A stretch of DNA of 64,000 nucleotides, from NCBI GenBank assembly GCA_017165825.1, contig CM029387.1, positions 9,659,467 through 9,723,466 on the forward strand. Reading direction: 5' to 3'. Of this stretch, positions 12,905 through 25,101 are shown one piece after another (the first letter of the stretch is position 1; every line of letters begins with the position of its first letter). The notes beneath the pieces are model-generated. The model had not been told where the DNA came from and searched no databases. It saw nothing but the letters and a program-made list of their open reading frames with translations. The translations under genes were made by a program, and so were the position numbers. This DNA comes from Hepsetus odoe (taxonomy: Eukaryota; Chordata; Actinopteri; Characiformes; Hepsetidae).

Positions 12905-13088
12905 CATTGTGAAACAGCACACCTATGTTTTTAGCCCATACACATCAGCAGAAGGGGGCAGAAATATCCAGCACCCAGGGAACACTGATGGGTACACTAT
13001 TCCAGGGCAACTCACTGGTCTGGGATTTGAACCCATAACCTTTCAATCCTGTGGCCTAGTCCTCTAACCACTAGGCCACTGCTTCCCT
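12905..13088 (-). mobile_element. SINE family B
   Basis: Minus-strand copy: the reverse complement begins with the tRNA-like head (plus-strand end 'aaccactaggccactgcttc') and contains the B-box-like ggttcaaatccc. The distal tail is the usual gtgaaacagcac/ttgtcattgtg block at the left. Confidence 0.75.
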
Positions 13089-13829
13089 ACGACGATGCTA
13101 TGCCTGCAACAGTGGAAGGATCTGAAGGGTTCTTCCTCTTTTTGTTTTTCTATTGCCATCTAGTGTCTGTAGCTCAGCTCTTAATAGTAGTGCTTGAACT
13201 TCATTAATCCTTATTTGACTAGCAGTGACCTTCAAAGTCAATATGTTTACAGAGCATACTTTAGAAAAGGAAAAGGTTTAAACAAACATATAATAAAAAT
13301 GACATTTAGATACATACTAGTACACAGATACACATCAAATAAATGGAACAAAAAACAATTTAAAATAATTAGCAATCTTGTACCATCATGAGTAACTGTA
13401 ATATTTTATATTGCTGTTTATTAACTGTTTATATTACAGGGCTAGTACTGTTTAAAGGATAACCAGGATTTTACTTTCATTAAGAAGAAGAAGAAGGTCA
13501 GTTAAGTGATTGGATTACATGGATGTGAATGCAGGTTTATTTCTTTTCACTGCATGTAATTGCTGAAATGATCACAGGTGGAGATATGACTGATACAGTT
13601 CAACTGAAATCAGTTCAGTGATGAAAAGCTGTGTAAGGATTCTGCATGACTTTAGAATTCTGACTCGCTATAATGATTCTTTTCTATTAAGAACACATTT
13701 ACTGACACGAGACCTGTTTTTTAATTTGTTGAGTGAACAATTTTTGCATAAATACAAATGAAAATACAGATGAAAGAGAAACAGGCTTAACAACAGTATT
13801 TATTAAGAAATGAAAAAATAAGCATGTGT
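13089..13829. other. Intergenic, nothing recognised
   Basis: AT-rich sequence without coding or RNA features that I can support. Confidence 0.5.
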
Positions 13830-13842
13830 ATGTTTAATCACA

Positions 13843-14070
13843 GGGCAGCGGTGGCCTAGTGGTTAGGGTGTCAGCCACATGATCGGAGGATCGGGGGTTC
13901 GAACCCCTTCCCAACGGGTTGCCCTGAGGTGCCCTTGAGCAAGGTCCCCGTCCCGCTCCTCCCTGCGATGGGCTGGCGACCTGTCCAGGGTGCGTCCCCC
14001 GTCCTCGCCCTGTGTGCGCTGGGTTGGACACCGGCGACCCCGTTTGGGACAAGCGGCAGATGATGGATGG
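13843..14070 (+). mobile_element. SINE family A, flanked by a perfect 13-bp target-site duplication
   Basis: The tRNA-like head is gggcagcggtggcctagtgg, with the B-box-like ggttcgaacccc. The body contains 'gatgggctggcgacctgtcc' and the tail ends in GGAT repeats. The 13-mer atgtttaatcaca occurs at 13830-13842 and again at 14071-14083, exactly at the two ends, so this insertion is recent and its ends are certain. Confidence 0.93.
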
Positions 14071-14212
14071 ATGTTTAATCACAATAACATACATCATTAT
14101 ACACAAATCAAGAACAACCATCCATACAATACAAATTTAGAACATTAAGAAGGTAAACTTTCTGGTTATAATGGTTATAATATATATATAAACATCTCAA
14201 TATGATAAGAAA

Positions 14213-14233
14213 CTATCTATCTATCTATCTATC
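14213..14233. repeat. (CTAT)n microsatellite
   Basis: Five tandem CTAT units next to the left end of the adjacent transposon. Confidence 0.85.
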
Positions 14234-15217
14234 GTGCCCTTGTTTGGGACAATGACACATTTTTTCTTGATTTACCCATCTGCCCCTCAGTGTCAAATTT
14301 TTAATCAGATCATTCAGACATAGTTAAAGTGCACATTCCAGAAATTTAAAGAGATTTTCGTACATTTCAGTTTCACCAAGTAGATTCTTTAGGTCTGCTT
14401 TATTTCTTCATTAGTGCAGGGATAAGATTCCTAGACTTGCTCCTACAATTTGGAGTCTGTAGCTGCCCTTGTTCAACCCGAGGAGAAAAGCTGTGCCAAT
14501 GAAAGTCAAGGAAGTTATTATGAGGCAGAAAAACAAAAATAAAACCAACAGAGACATCGGTCAAAACTTGAGAATGACCAAAATCAACTGTTTGGAATAT
14601 CATTAGAAAAAAATGCCCTGATGAACTCTGTAATCGCAAAAACACTGGAAGGCCAAGGAAGACCTCCACTGCTGATCTGTAAAACATGGTGGTGGGAATG
14701 AGTGTCTTGGGCATTTAAGGCTGCCACAGGTACTGGGACACTTATCTACATCGATGGTGTAACTTCTGACTGCAGTTGAACAATGAATTCTGAGATTTAC
14801 AGAAACATCTTATTTGCTGAAGTTCCAGTAAATGTCTCCAAACACGTTGCACAGTGGATCATCTGTCAAGATAATGATCCCAGACAAATTGCTTTTGGAA
14901 CATGGCAGTTGCTTAAAAAATGGAAAATTCTTGAACGGCTAATCGAGTTACTTGATTTAAATCCAACTGCTCATGCCTTCCCTCTGCTGAAGAGGAAAGG
15001 TAAAGGGGCGAGCACCTGGAACAAGCAGGAGTTGAAGGATGCTGCAGTATAAACTTGGCAGAGCATCACCAGAGAAGATGCTCAACACCTGGTCATTTCT
15101 ATGAATGGCAGATTTCAAGCATTCATTTCATGCAAGGGATCTGCAACAAAGTACTACATATGGCTGCCTTAATTTACCTGACATTACATTATCCCAAACA
15201 GTATGGTGCCCTGAAAT
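14234..15217 (+). mobile_element. Tc1-like DNA transposon remnant
   Basis: The ends are inverted: cgtgcccttgtttggga on the left and, on the right, tcccaaacagtatggtgccc, which reads as its imperfect complement. The interior encodes decayed Tc1 transposase. The clearest part is 14783-15052, where DNDPRQIAFGTWQLLKK and 'LLDLNPTAHAFPLLKRK' keep the order expected around the last two catalytic-domain motifs of Tc1 proteins. Several stops and frame changes make it inactive. Confidence 0.8.
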
Positions 15218-15352
15218 GAGGACTATGTTTTAAAATAAAAATAATTAATCATTCTAAAAATAATTTCCACATTATGAAACAGAAACGTACGCAAATAATG
15301 TCGATCTATCTATTTCTTGACATTACGAGACTTTAAGTCATTGTTAAGAGAA

Positions 15353-15364
15353 AGTTTCTCTTTA
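15353..15364 (+). promoter_or_regulatory. ISRE-like motif upstream of finTRIM 1
   Basis: AGTTTCTCTTTA matches the interferon-stimulated response element consensus AGTTTCNNTTTC in all but the last base, about 190 bp before the ATG. Many finTRIM genes are induced by virus or interferon, so this is plausible, but a single near match can occur by chance. Confidence 0.3.
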
Positions 15365-15550
15365 TTGTGACCCTTTCCTTCCTCTGGCGGAAACAGCCTT
15401 CCATAAAAGGTAAAAGTTCCTCCATCATTGTTTTAAATCTCCGCCCCCCCAGCCCAGTCTCCGCCCCTTTCCTTGTCACATGACCCTTGTCTCTTCCTGC
15501 GTAAACACACGGGGTGTGTGAGTGGAGCTGGTTGTGGTGTTTATACTAAA

Positions 15551-18500
15551 ATGGCGCAGGCTGGGGTGTTTCTGGAACAGGACCAGTTCAACTGCTCCAT
15601 CTGTCTGGACGTCCTGAAGGACCCGGTGACGGTGCCGTGCGGACACAGCTACTGTAAAGGCTGTATTAAAGGCTACTGGGACCAGGACGACTACCTGGGG
15701 GTGTACGGCTGCCCGCAGTGCAGGCAGAGCTTCGCGCCGAGGCCCGTGCTGGGCAGAAATACCATGCTGGCCGACGTGGTGGAGAAGCTGAAGAAAACGA
15801 GTGTGGCCTTCTCCACTCCTCCTCCTGCTTCGCCGACGGGCGCCGAGCCGGGAGACCCGGAGTGCGACGTGTGCACCGGCAGGAAAAACAAAGCCTTCAG
15901 GTCGTGCCTGGTGTGCTTAGCCTCGTACTGCGAGACGCACCTCCAGCCTCACTACGAGTCTCCTGCCTTCCAGAAGCACAGGCTGGTGGTCCCGTCCGGC
16001 AGCCTCCGGGAGAGCCTGTGCTGCCGCCACGACAAGCTGCTGGAGGTGTTCTGCAGGACAGACCAGCACTGCATCTGCTACCTCTGTCTGACAGACCAGC
16101 ACAAAGGCCACGACACCGTTCTGGCTTCAGCAGAGATGATGGAGAAAAAGGTGGAGCTTCTGATCTGTATAGAACTGTCAATAACACTCCTGACATCCTC
16201 AGCAGCACAATATACTCGAGCCTTTTAAAGGGCGTCTCCACCACTTTCTGCTTCATTCAGTTCAGATGTAAAAACTGTCATACAGAGTGACATCTGCCTG
16301 TCTGTCTGCCTGTCTGTCTGTCTGTCTGTTGGAGCTGCAGTGGCTGAGTGGATAGGGACTGGGCCCCATGATCAGAGGGTTGTAGGTCTGAGTACCAGAC
16401 CCATTACTCTGAGGATCACTGCTGCACTGTGTGAATGGGTAAAATGCAGAAAAGCATTTTGTTGTGGTTCACTTTGTACTGCGGTGTCTCCACAATGAAG
16501 AAAAAAGTCACTTTCACTTTCAAATGTGTCCATCTACTGGATGCTGTAGGGCTGAATGATATGAAGTGAAAGTGACTGACTATCAACTAGATCAGTTAGA
16601 CCAGCCTAGTCTGTTTTTTTTTTTTAATGGACTGGAAAATTTAGGAATGTATTTTGATGAATGGTGAGTTTTTGGTACACAAATATTTCGTTTCCTCTGT
16701 GATTGGTTCCTTTGCCTATTGCAGCCTTAAGTAATCTCTGTATTAAAGAGACCATTATTGCAAAAAGTGATTTATTGTTCAGACCTAGTGTGATGCAGTT
16801 TTTGTAGAGAAACTTTCACACTCAGGTTTCAGTGGAGAGAATCTGCAGTGGAGATGATGTAATAAAGGTATAAAACGGTCCAAAACCAAAAAATGTCATT
16901 TTTTTAATGAAATGTAGATAAAGGTGAAAGGCTGGTAAATCTTAAGCACTATTTTAGGGGTTAACAATACAGTCAGCTTGCTTCTGTTCAATAGATGATT
17001 CAGGGTTCATCGTTTTATACACTCAATACATTCAACAAAGTAATTCAGTATTATCACAATATTTAGAATGCCAATTAAAAAAGGTGCCTGTATTCAGAAG
17101 TGGCAATTGCAATGTGCTCCTGCACCACAAATGCATTGAACAAACATGTTTTGCCAACTTCTTATTGTAAAACAAGGTCTAAGACATGAGGCAGCATATT
17201 CATAACCAATCCTTTTTATACGAGCTGTGCTCCCATCACATTAACATGCATCAGCACTGCTATTTTGTCTGCTGACATTAGTGTCACTACTGGTGAGTAG
17301 GTCTGATTATCATTCACCTGAAGCTGCATGAACATACACTCTCTCACAGTTGGATGAACGTGGTGAAGGTGGTTTTATTTTTGGATCTTTGGGTCTCTGT
17401 GTTTTAAATATCTTGGTGCATAATTCATTTCTGTTTCGTTTTAGACTTTAAAGTAAAACGAGTGAAGTGTCTCATAGCCTCTTCACAGCTTGCTAACACA
17501 AAACCACTGGGAAGCTTAGGGATTGTCTAAAAAGTTCCCTGGTCAAAGGAGGTATGTGAACTAAAAGCACTGATCAAAGTCAGTAGGTAATTACTACAAC
17601 TCTGTTTGTGTTTACAGAACGTCCTGGTGGAAATGCAGAGGAATTCCCAACAGAGGATTCAGGCGAAAGAGAAGGAGCTGCAGGATTTAAGACAGGCCAC
17701 TCAATCACTCGCTGTGAGTAAGACACTGGAGCTCTTTTCTCCACTGTTCTCCAAACGGATAAAGAAGGGCTGCCTAATCTTATCTACAGAGGGTCATTGA
17801 GGCTGCAGGTTTTGTTGTTACAAACCAGGAGCACAGATGATGAATGGTTTAATGACCGAGACCAACTGATTAAACAGGTGTGCTCCTGCTTGTGTGGAGC
17901 TCAAAAGCTGCAGACCTCAGAGATAAAAGCATGTTGATGAACTCACATTCAGGGATTCTTTAATGATATTTATTATAAGATAAATGACAAACATTGGCCT
18001 AAGCAAAAAAAAAAAAAAGTTTTTTGGCCTAAGCAAAATTTTAAAGCAGCAACAAGCAGTTATTCCTATAACTGATATATTTATTGACCATCACTTTAAC
18101 TGACATCCACAACCCAGACATCCCACCCACCCATTAGTCACACCTAATGAGCAATTTAGCATCTCCAATTCAATTGATGTGCATGTGTCTGTTGTACTGA
18201 TGAGGGAAATTCATGCAGAAAGGACCCAGGTCTCCTGGCTGGGAATCAAACCTTCTTGTTAAAGGGTGACCGCACTAATCACTCAACCACCAGACCTCTC
18301 AGAGCAGAACATATAATCAGTCTTAAAAGCACAAAAACAAAATCCTTTCTAATTCTAGAGGAAAGTGAGACATTGGGAAGTGTATGTTAAAAATGCTGGT
18401 TTTGTTACATAAAATGACAAAAAATCACCAAGATGGAGCTTAGAAAAACAAAACAATATGAAAAGATAAAATATGGCTCCTTTAATGTTTCACTAGAAAG

Positions 18501-21500
18501 ACAAGCTATCTGGCTACTTGCCCACATCAGTAAACCTATGATATAGTTAAAGTATAATAAGATGAGGCAAAGGTGATGATATAAAACTACTGTATTATTA
18601 ATGTTTCACCAGAGCAGCATAAACCAGAGTTGGTTGCACCATCAAATCTAGATTAAACCCAGTGAACCAGTAAGTTAGCTTTTCAGGTCATCCGCATTCT
18701 GATCCATTTCTTCCTTTCACTAGCTGTCAGCACAGGCGGCCCTGGAAGAGAGTGAACGGATCTTCACTGAGCTTGTGTGCTCCATAGAGCGGCGGCGTGT
18801 GGAGGTGAAGGAGCTAATTCGAACTCAGGAGAGAGTGGCTACAAGTCAGGCTGAGGAACTGCTCCAGCAACTGGAGCAAGAGATCGCTGAGCTGAAGAAA
18901 CAAGATGAGGAGTTAGGCCAGCTGGTAAAAGCTGAGGACCATATCTCCTTCCTCCAGGTAGCGTTTGCTGACCCCTGGGTATTGAATGGCCATAAACTGT
19001 ATAAAAATAAAGAAGGCTTTATTTTTTAGAGACTTACTGTAGATAATAAAGCATGCACATCCCTTTAAGGTCTAAAAATAATCCATTTAACTTAAAAGCT
19101 ATCTAACTTCAGGCATGAAGCAGTGAAGAAACAGCTGCAGATCCTTAAGTTAATGGGCAGGTTATTAGTATATTGGTGATACTGAATCTGTTTTTGTGTA
19201 GGCAATCTAAAGCCTGCTGTAGTAAAACATTTATTTCCATTTCTTTAAACTACTCAATATTGTCAAAGATTATATTTTTGCACCAATAGGTTGAGTCCCT
19301 AGCAAAATATTAAGAAACAAGAGCTGGTTCAAAACTTTTGGCGAGATAATTTGTATCTTTTGGTGTGCTGTTTATACTTTGATTATCTGCAACCACTGTA
19401 TTCATTTTTATTCTTGAGGATCTCATTTAACCTCTTATTACAGGACCACTGATGTCTGACCTCTTTCTTTGTTGCTTGATGTTCATGTTTAGAACTACAG
19501 ATCTGTATGTACTGAGCCCTTGAACACCGATGTTCCTGGCATCTCAGTGGATCCAGGCTTCGGGTGTGTGATGAGCGCAGTGTCTGAATTCCAGGCCCTG
19601 CTTGAAGATGTGTGCCAAGGTGGATTTGTTAATATCTCTGAGAAAGGTGAGTAAAGATATCAGTTGCTGTAAATTCCTGTAGTTTTAAGACTCGCCTACA
19701 AGTAAGTCAACAATGAAAGACATCAAGGAATTATACACTGCTCAAAAAAAATTAGAGGAACATATTTTAATCAGTATAGTATCAAGTCTGGGATACTGAT
19801 CTGGTCAGTTAAGTAGCAGAGGGGGTTGTTAATCAGTGGTTTTGGTGTGAATGAAATTAACAACAGGTGCACTAAAGGGGCAACAATGAGACGACCCTAA
19901 ATACAGTAATGGTTTTGCAGGTGGAGGCCGCAGACATTTTTTTATCTCCTCATCTTTTTTTGACTGCTTTTCAGTAGTTTTGCATTTGACTAGGGTCAGT
20001 GTCACTACTGTTAGCATGAGGTGATACCTGGACCCTACAGAAGTTGCACAGGCAGTCCAACTCCACCAGGATGGCACATCAATACGTACCATTACCAGAA
20101 GGTTTGCTGTGTCTCCCAGCACAGTCTCAAGAGCATGGAGGACATTTCAGGAGACAGTTACTCTAGGAGAGCTAGTCAGGGCCGTTGGAGGTCCTTAACC
20201 CATCAGCAGGACCGGTTTCTGCTCCTTTGTGCAAGGAGGAACAGAATGAGTATTTCCAGAGCCCTACAAAGTGACCTCCAGCGGGCCACTGGCGTAAATA
20301 TCTTTGACCAAACCATTAGAAACAGACTTTATGAGGGCGGCCTGAGGGCCCAACATCCTCTAGTGGGCCCTGTGCTCACGGCCCGGCACCATTTGCCACA
20401 GTACAACAGAATTGCAGGTCCGGCACTGGAGTCTTGTGCTTTTTATTGATAAGAGCAGGTTCACTCTGAGCTCATGTGACTGACGTGAAAGTTGTTCGGA
20501 ATGATCGGTTTGGTGGTGGGTCAGTTGGTCTGGAGAGGCATATCCATGGAGGGACGCACAGACCTGTACAGGATAAACAGTGGCACCCTGACTGTCATTA
20601 GGTATCGAGAATGACATCCTTAAACCCGTTGTTAGACCCTTCGCTGGTGTAGTGGGTCCTGGGTTCCTCCTGGTGCATGTTAATGCCCGGCCTCATGAGG
20701 CAAGAGTATGCAGGTAGTTCCTGGAGGATGAAGGAATTGATACCCTTGACTGGCCTCCACGCTTGCCTGACCTAAATCCAACAGAACATCATGTTAAGGT
20801 CCAGCTGACGCTGCCAGGTTGTACCTACACTGTCTTCAGAGCTCAGTGATGCCCTGGTCATGATCTGGGAGGAGATACCCCAGGGCACCATCCATCATCT
20901 CATAAGGAGCCCGGACGTTGTCAGGCATGCACACAAGCACGTGGGGGCCATACAAACTCCTGAGTACCGTTTTGAGTTGCTGTAAGGACATCTCAGCAAA
21001 TGGGACAAGCCTGATGCATCAGTTTTTCAGTTTAAATTTCTTGGTGACTTCGAATTAAGCCCTCTGTAGGTTGATATTTTTCATTTTCATCACATGATGT
21101 GGCATCCTTTCATCCCTAACTTACCCATTCCATATCAGTGTTGATATCCAGCATGATTTTTTATTTTTTTTTATTTTTTTCGCAAATTGAGATCTGATGT
21201 GTTTTAAAAGTGTTCCTTTAATTTATTTGAGCAGGGTATATTCACCCCATACTTAACCTCTCATATCGTGGAAACTAGAGTTAAGCCACAGAGAGTGTTT
21301 TTCCTCTGTACAGTAAAGAAATTACCATCCCAGACAGGAAACGGAAGAACTCAGGGTTCTGTTTGATGGAACCATCACCACTCTATAGCATCCGTTCTAG
21401 TTGAAGTACTGTTCTTTTTTGTTTGTTAACTAAATTCTGGGCTGATTTGAAACAAAATAACTTGCTGTGGATAACAAATTAATAGTATGTTTTACTAACT

Positions 21501-22486
21501 GGTTTCTCTGTTTTACAGTGAATGATGTTGTCATTATTCAGAATACGAAGCCAAAGGTGGATGAGCCAAACACAGGTTGGAATTCAGTTCAAGAACCGAA
21601 GATTATTTATTACTTATTATTGCAAAAGTTATTTTAACTGAGAGAATTTTCAGATATACCCATTATTAATGATCCAAATTTTAGTAGCTGGTCTGGAACA
21701 GTTTCTATTACAAATAAATTGATCAGTTATTCTTAACTGAAGTTAATACTGTTAAATTTATTAATTAGATTTTTCTTTTCATTTTAGAATAATCAAAAAG
21801 GCATTAATTTAACTATTCAAATGTACTATTCTAGCCTTTCTAAACTTATTCAAACGATTAGAGTTTTGGGTGGAAGTGGATGTTCTGAGCAGTTTTTAAT
21901 TTTGTTCCTCACCCTATTATGGTCAATCCTGTTTTTTTTTTACAATACATGGATTTATATAAATTGAGCAGATTAGAAGTGATTGGAATAATAAATTGTT
22001 CTTTCACAGTTCTTCCGGTGGTCCCAATCGCTCTTCCAGCAACACCAGTTTTTCAGATCGGGATAAACACTTTTGGTGTCCAAGCACCTGCATTTGGTAG
22101 TTTCACCTTGCCATCGTTTGGTGAGTGTAACCACTCAGGGAAAGAAATGAACTTTCCTAGAGTTTCTACCTAAAAATAGTGAAGCGAGCATGAGCGTGAA
22201 CACTCAGTTTACTATTTAACATGGTCTTTCTTTTGAAACGCAGCCATGTTTATTAAAGGACAGTGCTGGCCAAGTGAAATTTAAAAATTCAAAAGATTTT
22301 TAAGCAAACCGTAGAAGCTAAGTATTTCTTGGATGACTGATTGCATTGCAGTTGGATTGTAATTGGACTGTACTTATATTGTTAATGTAAGAACATTCTT
22401 AACTCACTTCCAAATGTTTTTTTTTTTTAGGTCCCAGACCTTCCAGTACTCGAGTGAGAACACAGTCACGGAGGAGACGGAGGTAG
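15551..22486 (+). CDS. finTRIM 1: RING / B-box / coiled-coil E3 ligase without B30.2
   Basis: Seven exons join in phase: 15551-16150, 17618-17713, 18724-18957, 19493-19646, 21519-21575, 22010-22120 and 22431-22486, giving 435 residues. The start has a good context (actaaaATGG). The RING finger spans residues 15-57 (C15, C18, C30, H32, C35, C38, C54, C57), B-box 1 105-143 and B-box 2 157-187, with a coiled coil over about 200-310. The 96- and 234-nt exons are typical of finTRIM genes. After the coiled coil the protein departs from the family plan. Instead of a B30.2 domain it has a proline- and valine-rich stretch (VLPVVPIALPATPVFQIG) and a basic end (RTQSRRRRR). FinTRIMs are E3 ubiquitin ligases, several of them antiviral. 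Exon 5's donor (GTTGGA) is weak, so the tail could be read differently. The 3' UTR holds ATTTA motifs and AATAAA at 23018. It may belong to the conserved ftr82/ftr83 lineage, which I cannot confirm. Confidence 0.85.
16325..16524 (+). mobile_element. SINE family B-like copy in finTRIM 1 intron 1
   Basis: tRNA-like head (gagctgcagtggctgagtgg) and tail (tcactttgtactgcggtgtc then aaaaaagtcactttcacttt). It is more diverged than the other copies, and is preceded by a CTGT microsatellite at about 16290-16329. Confidence 0.65.
18100..18300. repeat. Dispersed repeat fragment in finTRIM 1 intron 2
   Basis: Shares 'gcaatttagcatctccaatt' and a terminal tRNA-like block (about 18230-18300) with fragments at 4976 and 23050. 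Confidence 0.45.
19736..21236 (+). mobile_element. Tc1-like transposon in finTRIM 1 intron 4
   Basis: The left end cactgctcaaaaaaaattag and the right end (ttaatttatttgagcaggg) are imperfect inverted repeats, each flanked by TA as expected for Tc1/mariner insertion. The transposase is decayed. A paired helix-turn-helix part is readable at about 20130-20440 (ARRNRMSISRALQSDLQRAT, DQTIRNRLYEGGLRA), and the catalytic region keeps LDWPPRLPDLNPTEH-like order near 20745-20790. Frameshifts and stops make it dead. It lies wholly inside an intron. Confidence 0.88.
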
Positions 22487-23049
22487 CTTATTGTAGGCTG
22501 GACCAGTATTCATAGTTTATTTATTTATGGTTATATGTGCATGGTTTGATAAGAAAATATTTTTTTATTTATATAAAAAATTGAAATGAAGCCCCACACA
22601 ATCATTTAACAATGTGAGATAGATATATTGCAGCGGGTAAATATATAATCAGTGTTATTTTATTAGTATTATTAATATTATTATTTTAAATTTTGTAAAA
22701 GTATTATTTTCATGGGAGAAAGTCAGAAAGCATCTATTCAACAGCACTTCCTTAATTAAAGCTTGTTACCTTATCAAATGCACATTTGTATAGAACTCAA
22801 AATTTTATACAGCATTAAGATACTTTATCCACTACGTTATTATTTGACTAATGTGCAGAATGTTTATTTAGCAGCCCAAACTGGGTTTCAAGAAGTACAT
22901 TTATTGCAGTTTGTTCGTAAAGTATGTGTGAATTGTTGGAATGGTTTTGACATAATGTCTTATGTAAGGCATTTTTACAATTAGAATGCCAAAATGCTTA
23001 TTTTTCATGAGATGAAAAATAAAGTGCTTTTCAAGAGATTCACTGATCT

Positions 23050-23350
23050 TTATCAGCTCTCCATCCATTGTCTTCATCATTTATTCCACGCAGGATCACA
23101 GGGGTGTGGTGGAGTCTGTCCCACCATAGGGCAAAAGATGGATTAACACCCTGACAGGTTGCCAGTCAGGTGCAGGGCGGCATACAGGCAAACCAATCAC
23201 ACACACACTCCTAAGGATAGTTTAGCATGTATAAACCTGAGGTTTGTGTCTGTGCACTGTGGGTACCTCCACAAAGAAAGGTACCAGAGTGTCTTTACTG
23301 GGAATCAAACCCAGTATTGTTTTGCTGTGATGTGACAGCACTAACCATTA
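23050..23350. repeat. Dispersed repeat fragment
   Basis: Contains 'ccatagggcaaaagatgga', an ACAC-rich block and 'ggaatcaaacccagtattg', the same word order as the fragments at 4976 and 18100. Confidence 0.45.
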
Positions 23351-23690
23351 CGTGGTCAGACATGTTAGTAATGGGTGAGGGGTAATACTGTGTTTTAGTG
23401 TTCAGCTGAAACTTGTTAAAAAATTGTGATTCTGTGATTCTTAAAAACAGACTTTTTTTACTGTAATTGTTGATGTATGAGTCTAAAAATCCAACAGCTT
23501 TAAACTTCATGTGGATATTTAGAATGAATGGTACCCTTGTACACCTCATGGTTCTTTGAGGAAACACCATTTGAAAGCCTCTTTTAAAAAATGTGTTATT
23601 ATATAGTGCCTTAGTTATAGTCGACAGTGACCAAATTTGAGTTTTTAACTGGGAGGCTGGTGATGATGTTTTTGTATTATCATTACCATT

Positions 23691-23938
23691 GTCTCTTCAT
23701 GTAATCCCAGACACACTCGATGTTGAGATCAGGGCTCTGTGGGGCCAGAAGAATTGATGCTGGTTTGAATGCAAAAGGTAGTAACACCAAATATTGATTT
23801 GATTCACGTTTTCCTTTTGTTCGATCACTTTGCATTTTGTAAATTGATAAAAATACACAGTCATTATTTATATTTCTGAAAGCATTCTTTGTTTACAGCA
23901 TTTTTTCCACACCTGCCTAAAACTTTTGCACAGTACTG

Positions 23939-23945
<7 letters not shown>
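23691..23945. mobile_element. Truncated copy of the fold-back Tc1 derivative
   Basis: Contains the same arm junction (gctctgtggggccagaagaa) as the element at 49247-49795, followed by the same right arm ending 'cctaaaacttttgcacagta'. The left arm is cut off at about 23691. Confidence 0.75.

Positions 23946-23988
<43 letters not shown>
23939..23988. repeat. (TA)n microsatellite
   Basis: About 24 TA units at the right end of the transposon fragment; Tc1-like elements insert at TA. Confidence 0.9.
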
Positions 23989-23991
<3 letters not shown>

Positions 23992-24029
23992 TAGTTTTTT
24001 GTATATTACCACAATTAATTTTAAATTTA

Positions 24030-24290
24030 ACAACTCAGATGTAGCTGAAGTGCAGACGTTTATCTTTCATTCAGTGGATTGAACAAAAAGATTGCATAAA
24101 AATGTGAGGAACTTAAGCATTTTTTAACACAATCCCTTCATTTCAGGGGCTCAAAAGTAATTGGACAATTTAAATAACTGAAAATAAAATGTTCATTTAA
24201 AATACTTGATTGAAAACCCTTTGCTGGCAATGACAGCCTGAAGTCTTGAACTCATGGATATCACCAGAACAGTAAACCCTGGGTTGGGCA
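24030..24290. mobile_element. Tc1/mariner-type repeat fragment
   Basis: Carries 'caggggctcaaaagtaattg' and 'accctttgctggcaatgaca', wording I recognise from a dispersed fish DNA transposon. Its ends are not defined. Confidence 0.4.
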
Positions 24291-25101
24291 AAAATGGTAA
24301 CAACAACATGAAAGAAAGGCAATTTTTGAATATTATAAATTTTCTGTTAGACACTAGAGGAGCTCATGAGCAAGTCCAAAATTTAATATGTGAATGAATG
24401 TATTAGATGTAACAGCAAAGAATATTGCAACACTGCTGCCATTTTAAAAACGTTTTTACGTCATTACATTTTTAAGCCATTTAGTTCCATTTACCCTGAT
24501 TCAGTAAGTGTTCACTCAGAAATCATGCTTTTAAGCCACTTCTTTATACAATGAAAAGAAACACTGAAAAAATTCGGAACATATGTGGATATAACTGTAA
24601 AGCCCAAAATAATCAAATTCACACATCATTGTTGAAAAAGGTATTTGCTGGTAATAAAAAAATTCTATAACATTTTTACTTCCTGTAGTTTTCTGTGCAG
24701 AAATCCTGTAGAAATTCCTGTGGCATTACTCTGGCTGTTGTCGTGTACTGGTATATGTCCAACCAGGGTGTTCAAGCTAATAAAGCCTGGTTCATGCATT
24801 TGATCATTTCTACCGTATCATCGTCCTGTCATTTCCATGCAAAACAGAGCTTTGCACCTGCTGTCTGTAGCAGTTGCACGTCCTTGCCCTGTCCTGATCT
24901 TGGCTGTGATTGGTTACTGCGGGCTATTTTCGATCACAACCTGGCTCACCTTTCTCCTGTACAGCTGTTTCCCACGCCCAGTGTGTACATAAACCCTATT
25001 GTCTCCCGCCCTCCCTCCCTCCCTCCCTCCCTCTATAATGCTCGGCCTTTTATCCCTTATCTTCCTCGGCCACGCCACACGCCAAAGTACACTGAGTGAA
25101 A

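Larger units (their letters stand above)
22487..25101. other. Intergenic region between the two finTRIM genes
   Basis: Holds the AU-rich 3' UTR of finTRIM 1 (polyadenylation signal at 23018), several repeat fragments listed separately, and the presumed promoter of finTRIM 2 just before 25102. That promoter contains a CCCT run at about 25008-25032 and no clear TATA box. Confidence 0.6.

Noticed and set aside
15718..16290. 190-residue open frame overlapping finTRIM 1 exon 1 in another phase
   Set aside because: A shadow of the GC-rich RING/B-box exon; its peptide is arginine- and proline-biased and resembles nothing.
20021..20449. Tc1 transposase open frame as a live gene
   Set aside because: It lacks the complete catalytic domain in one frame and is interrupted repeatedly; it is a relic within an intron.
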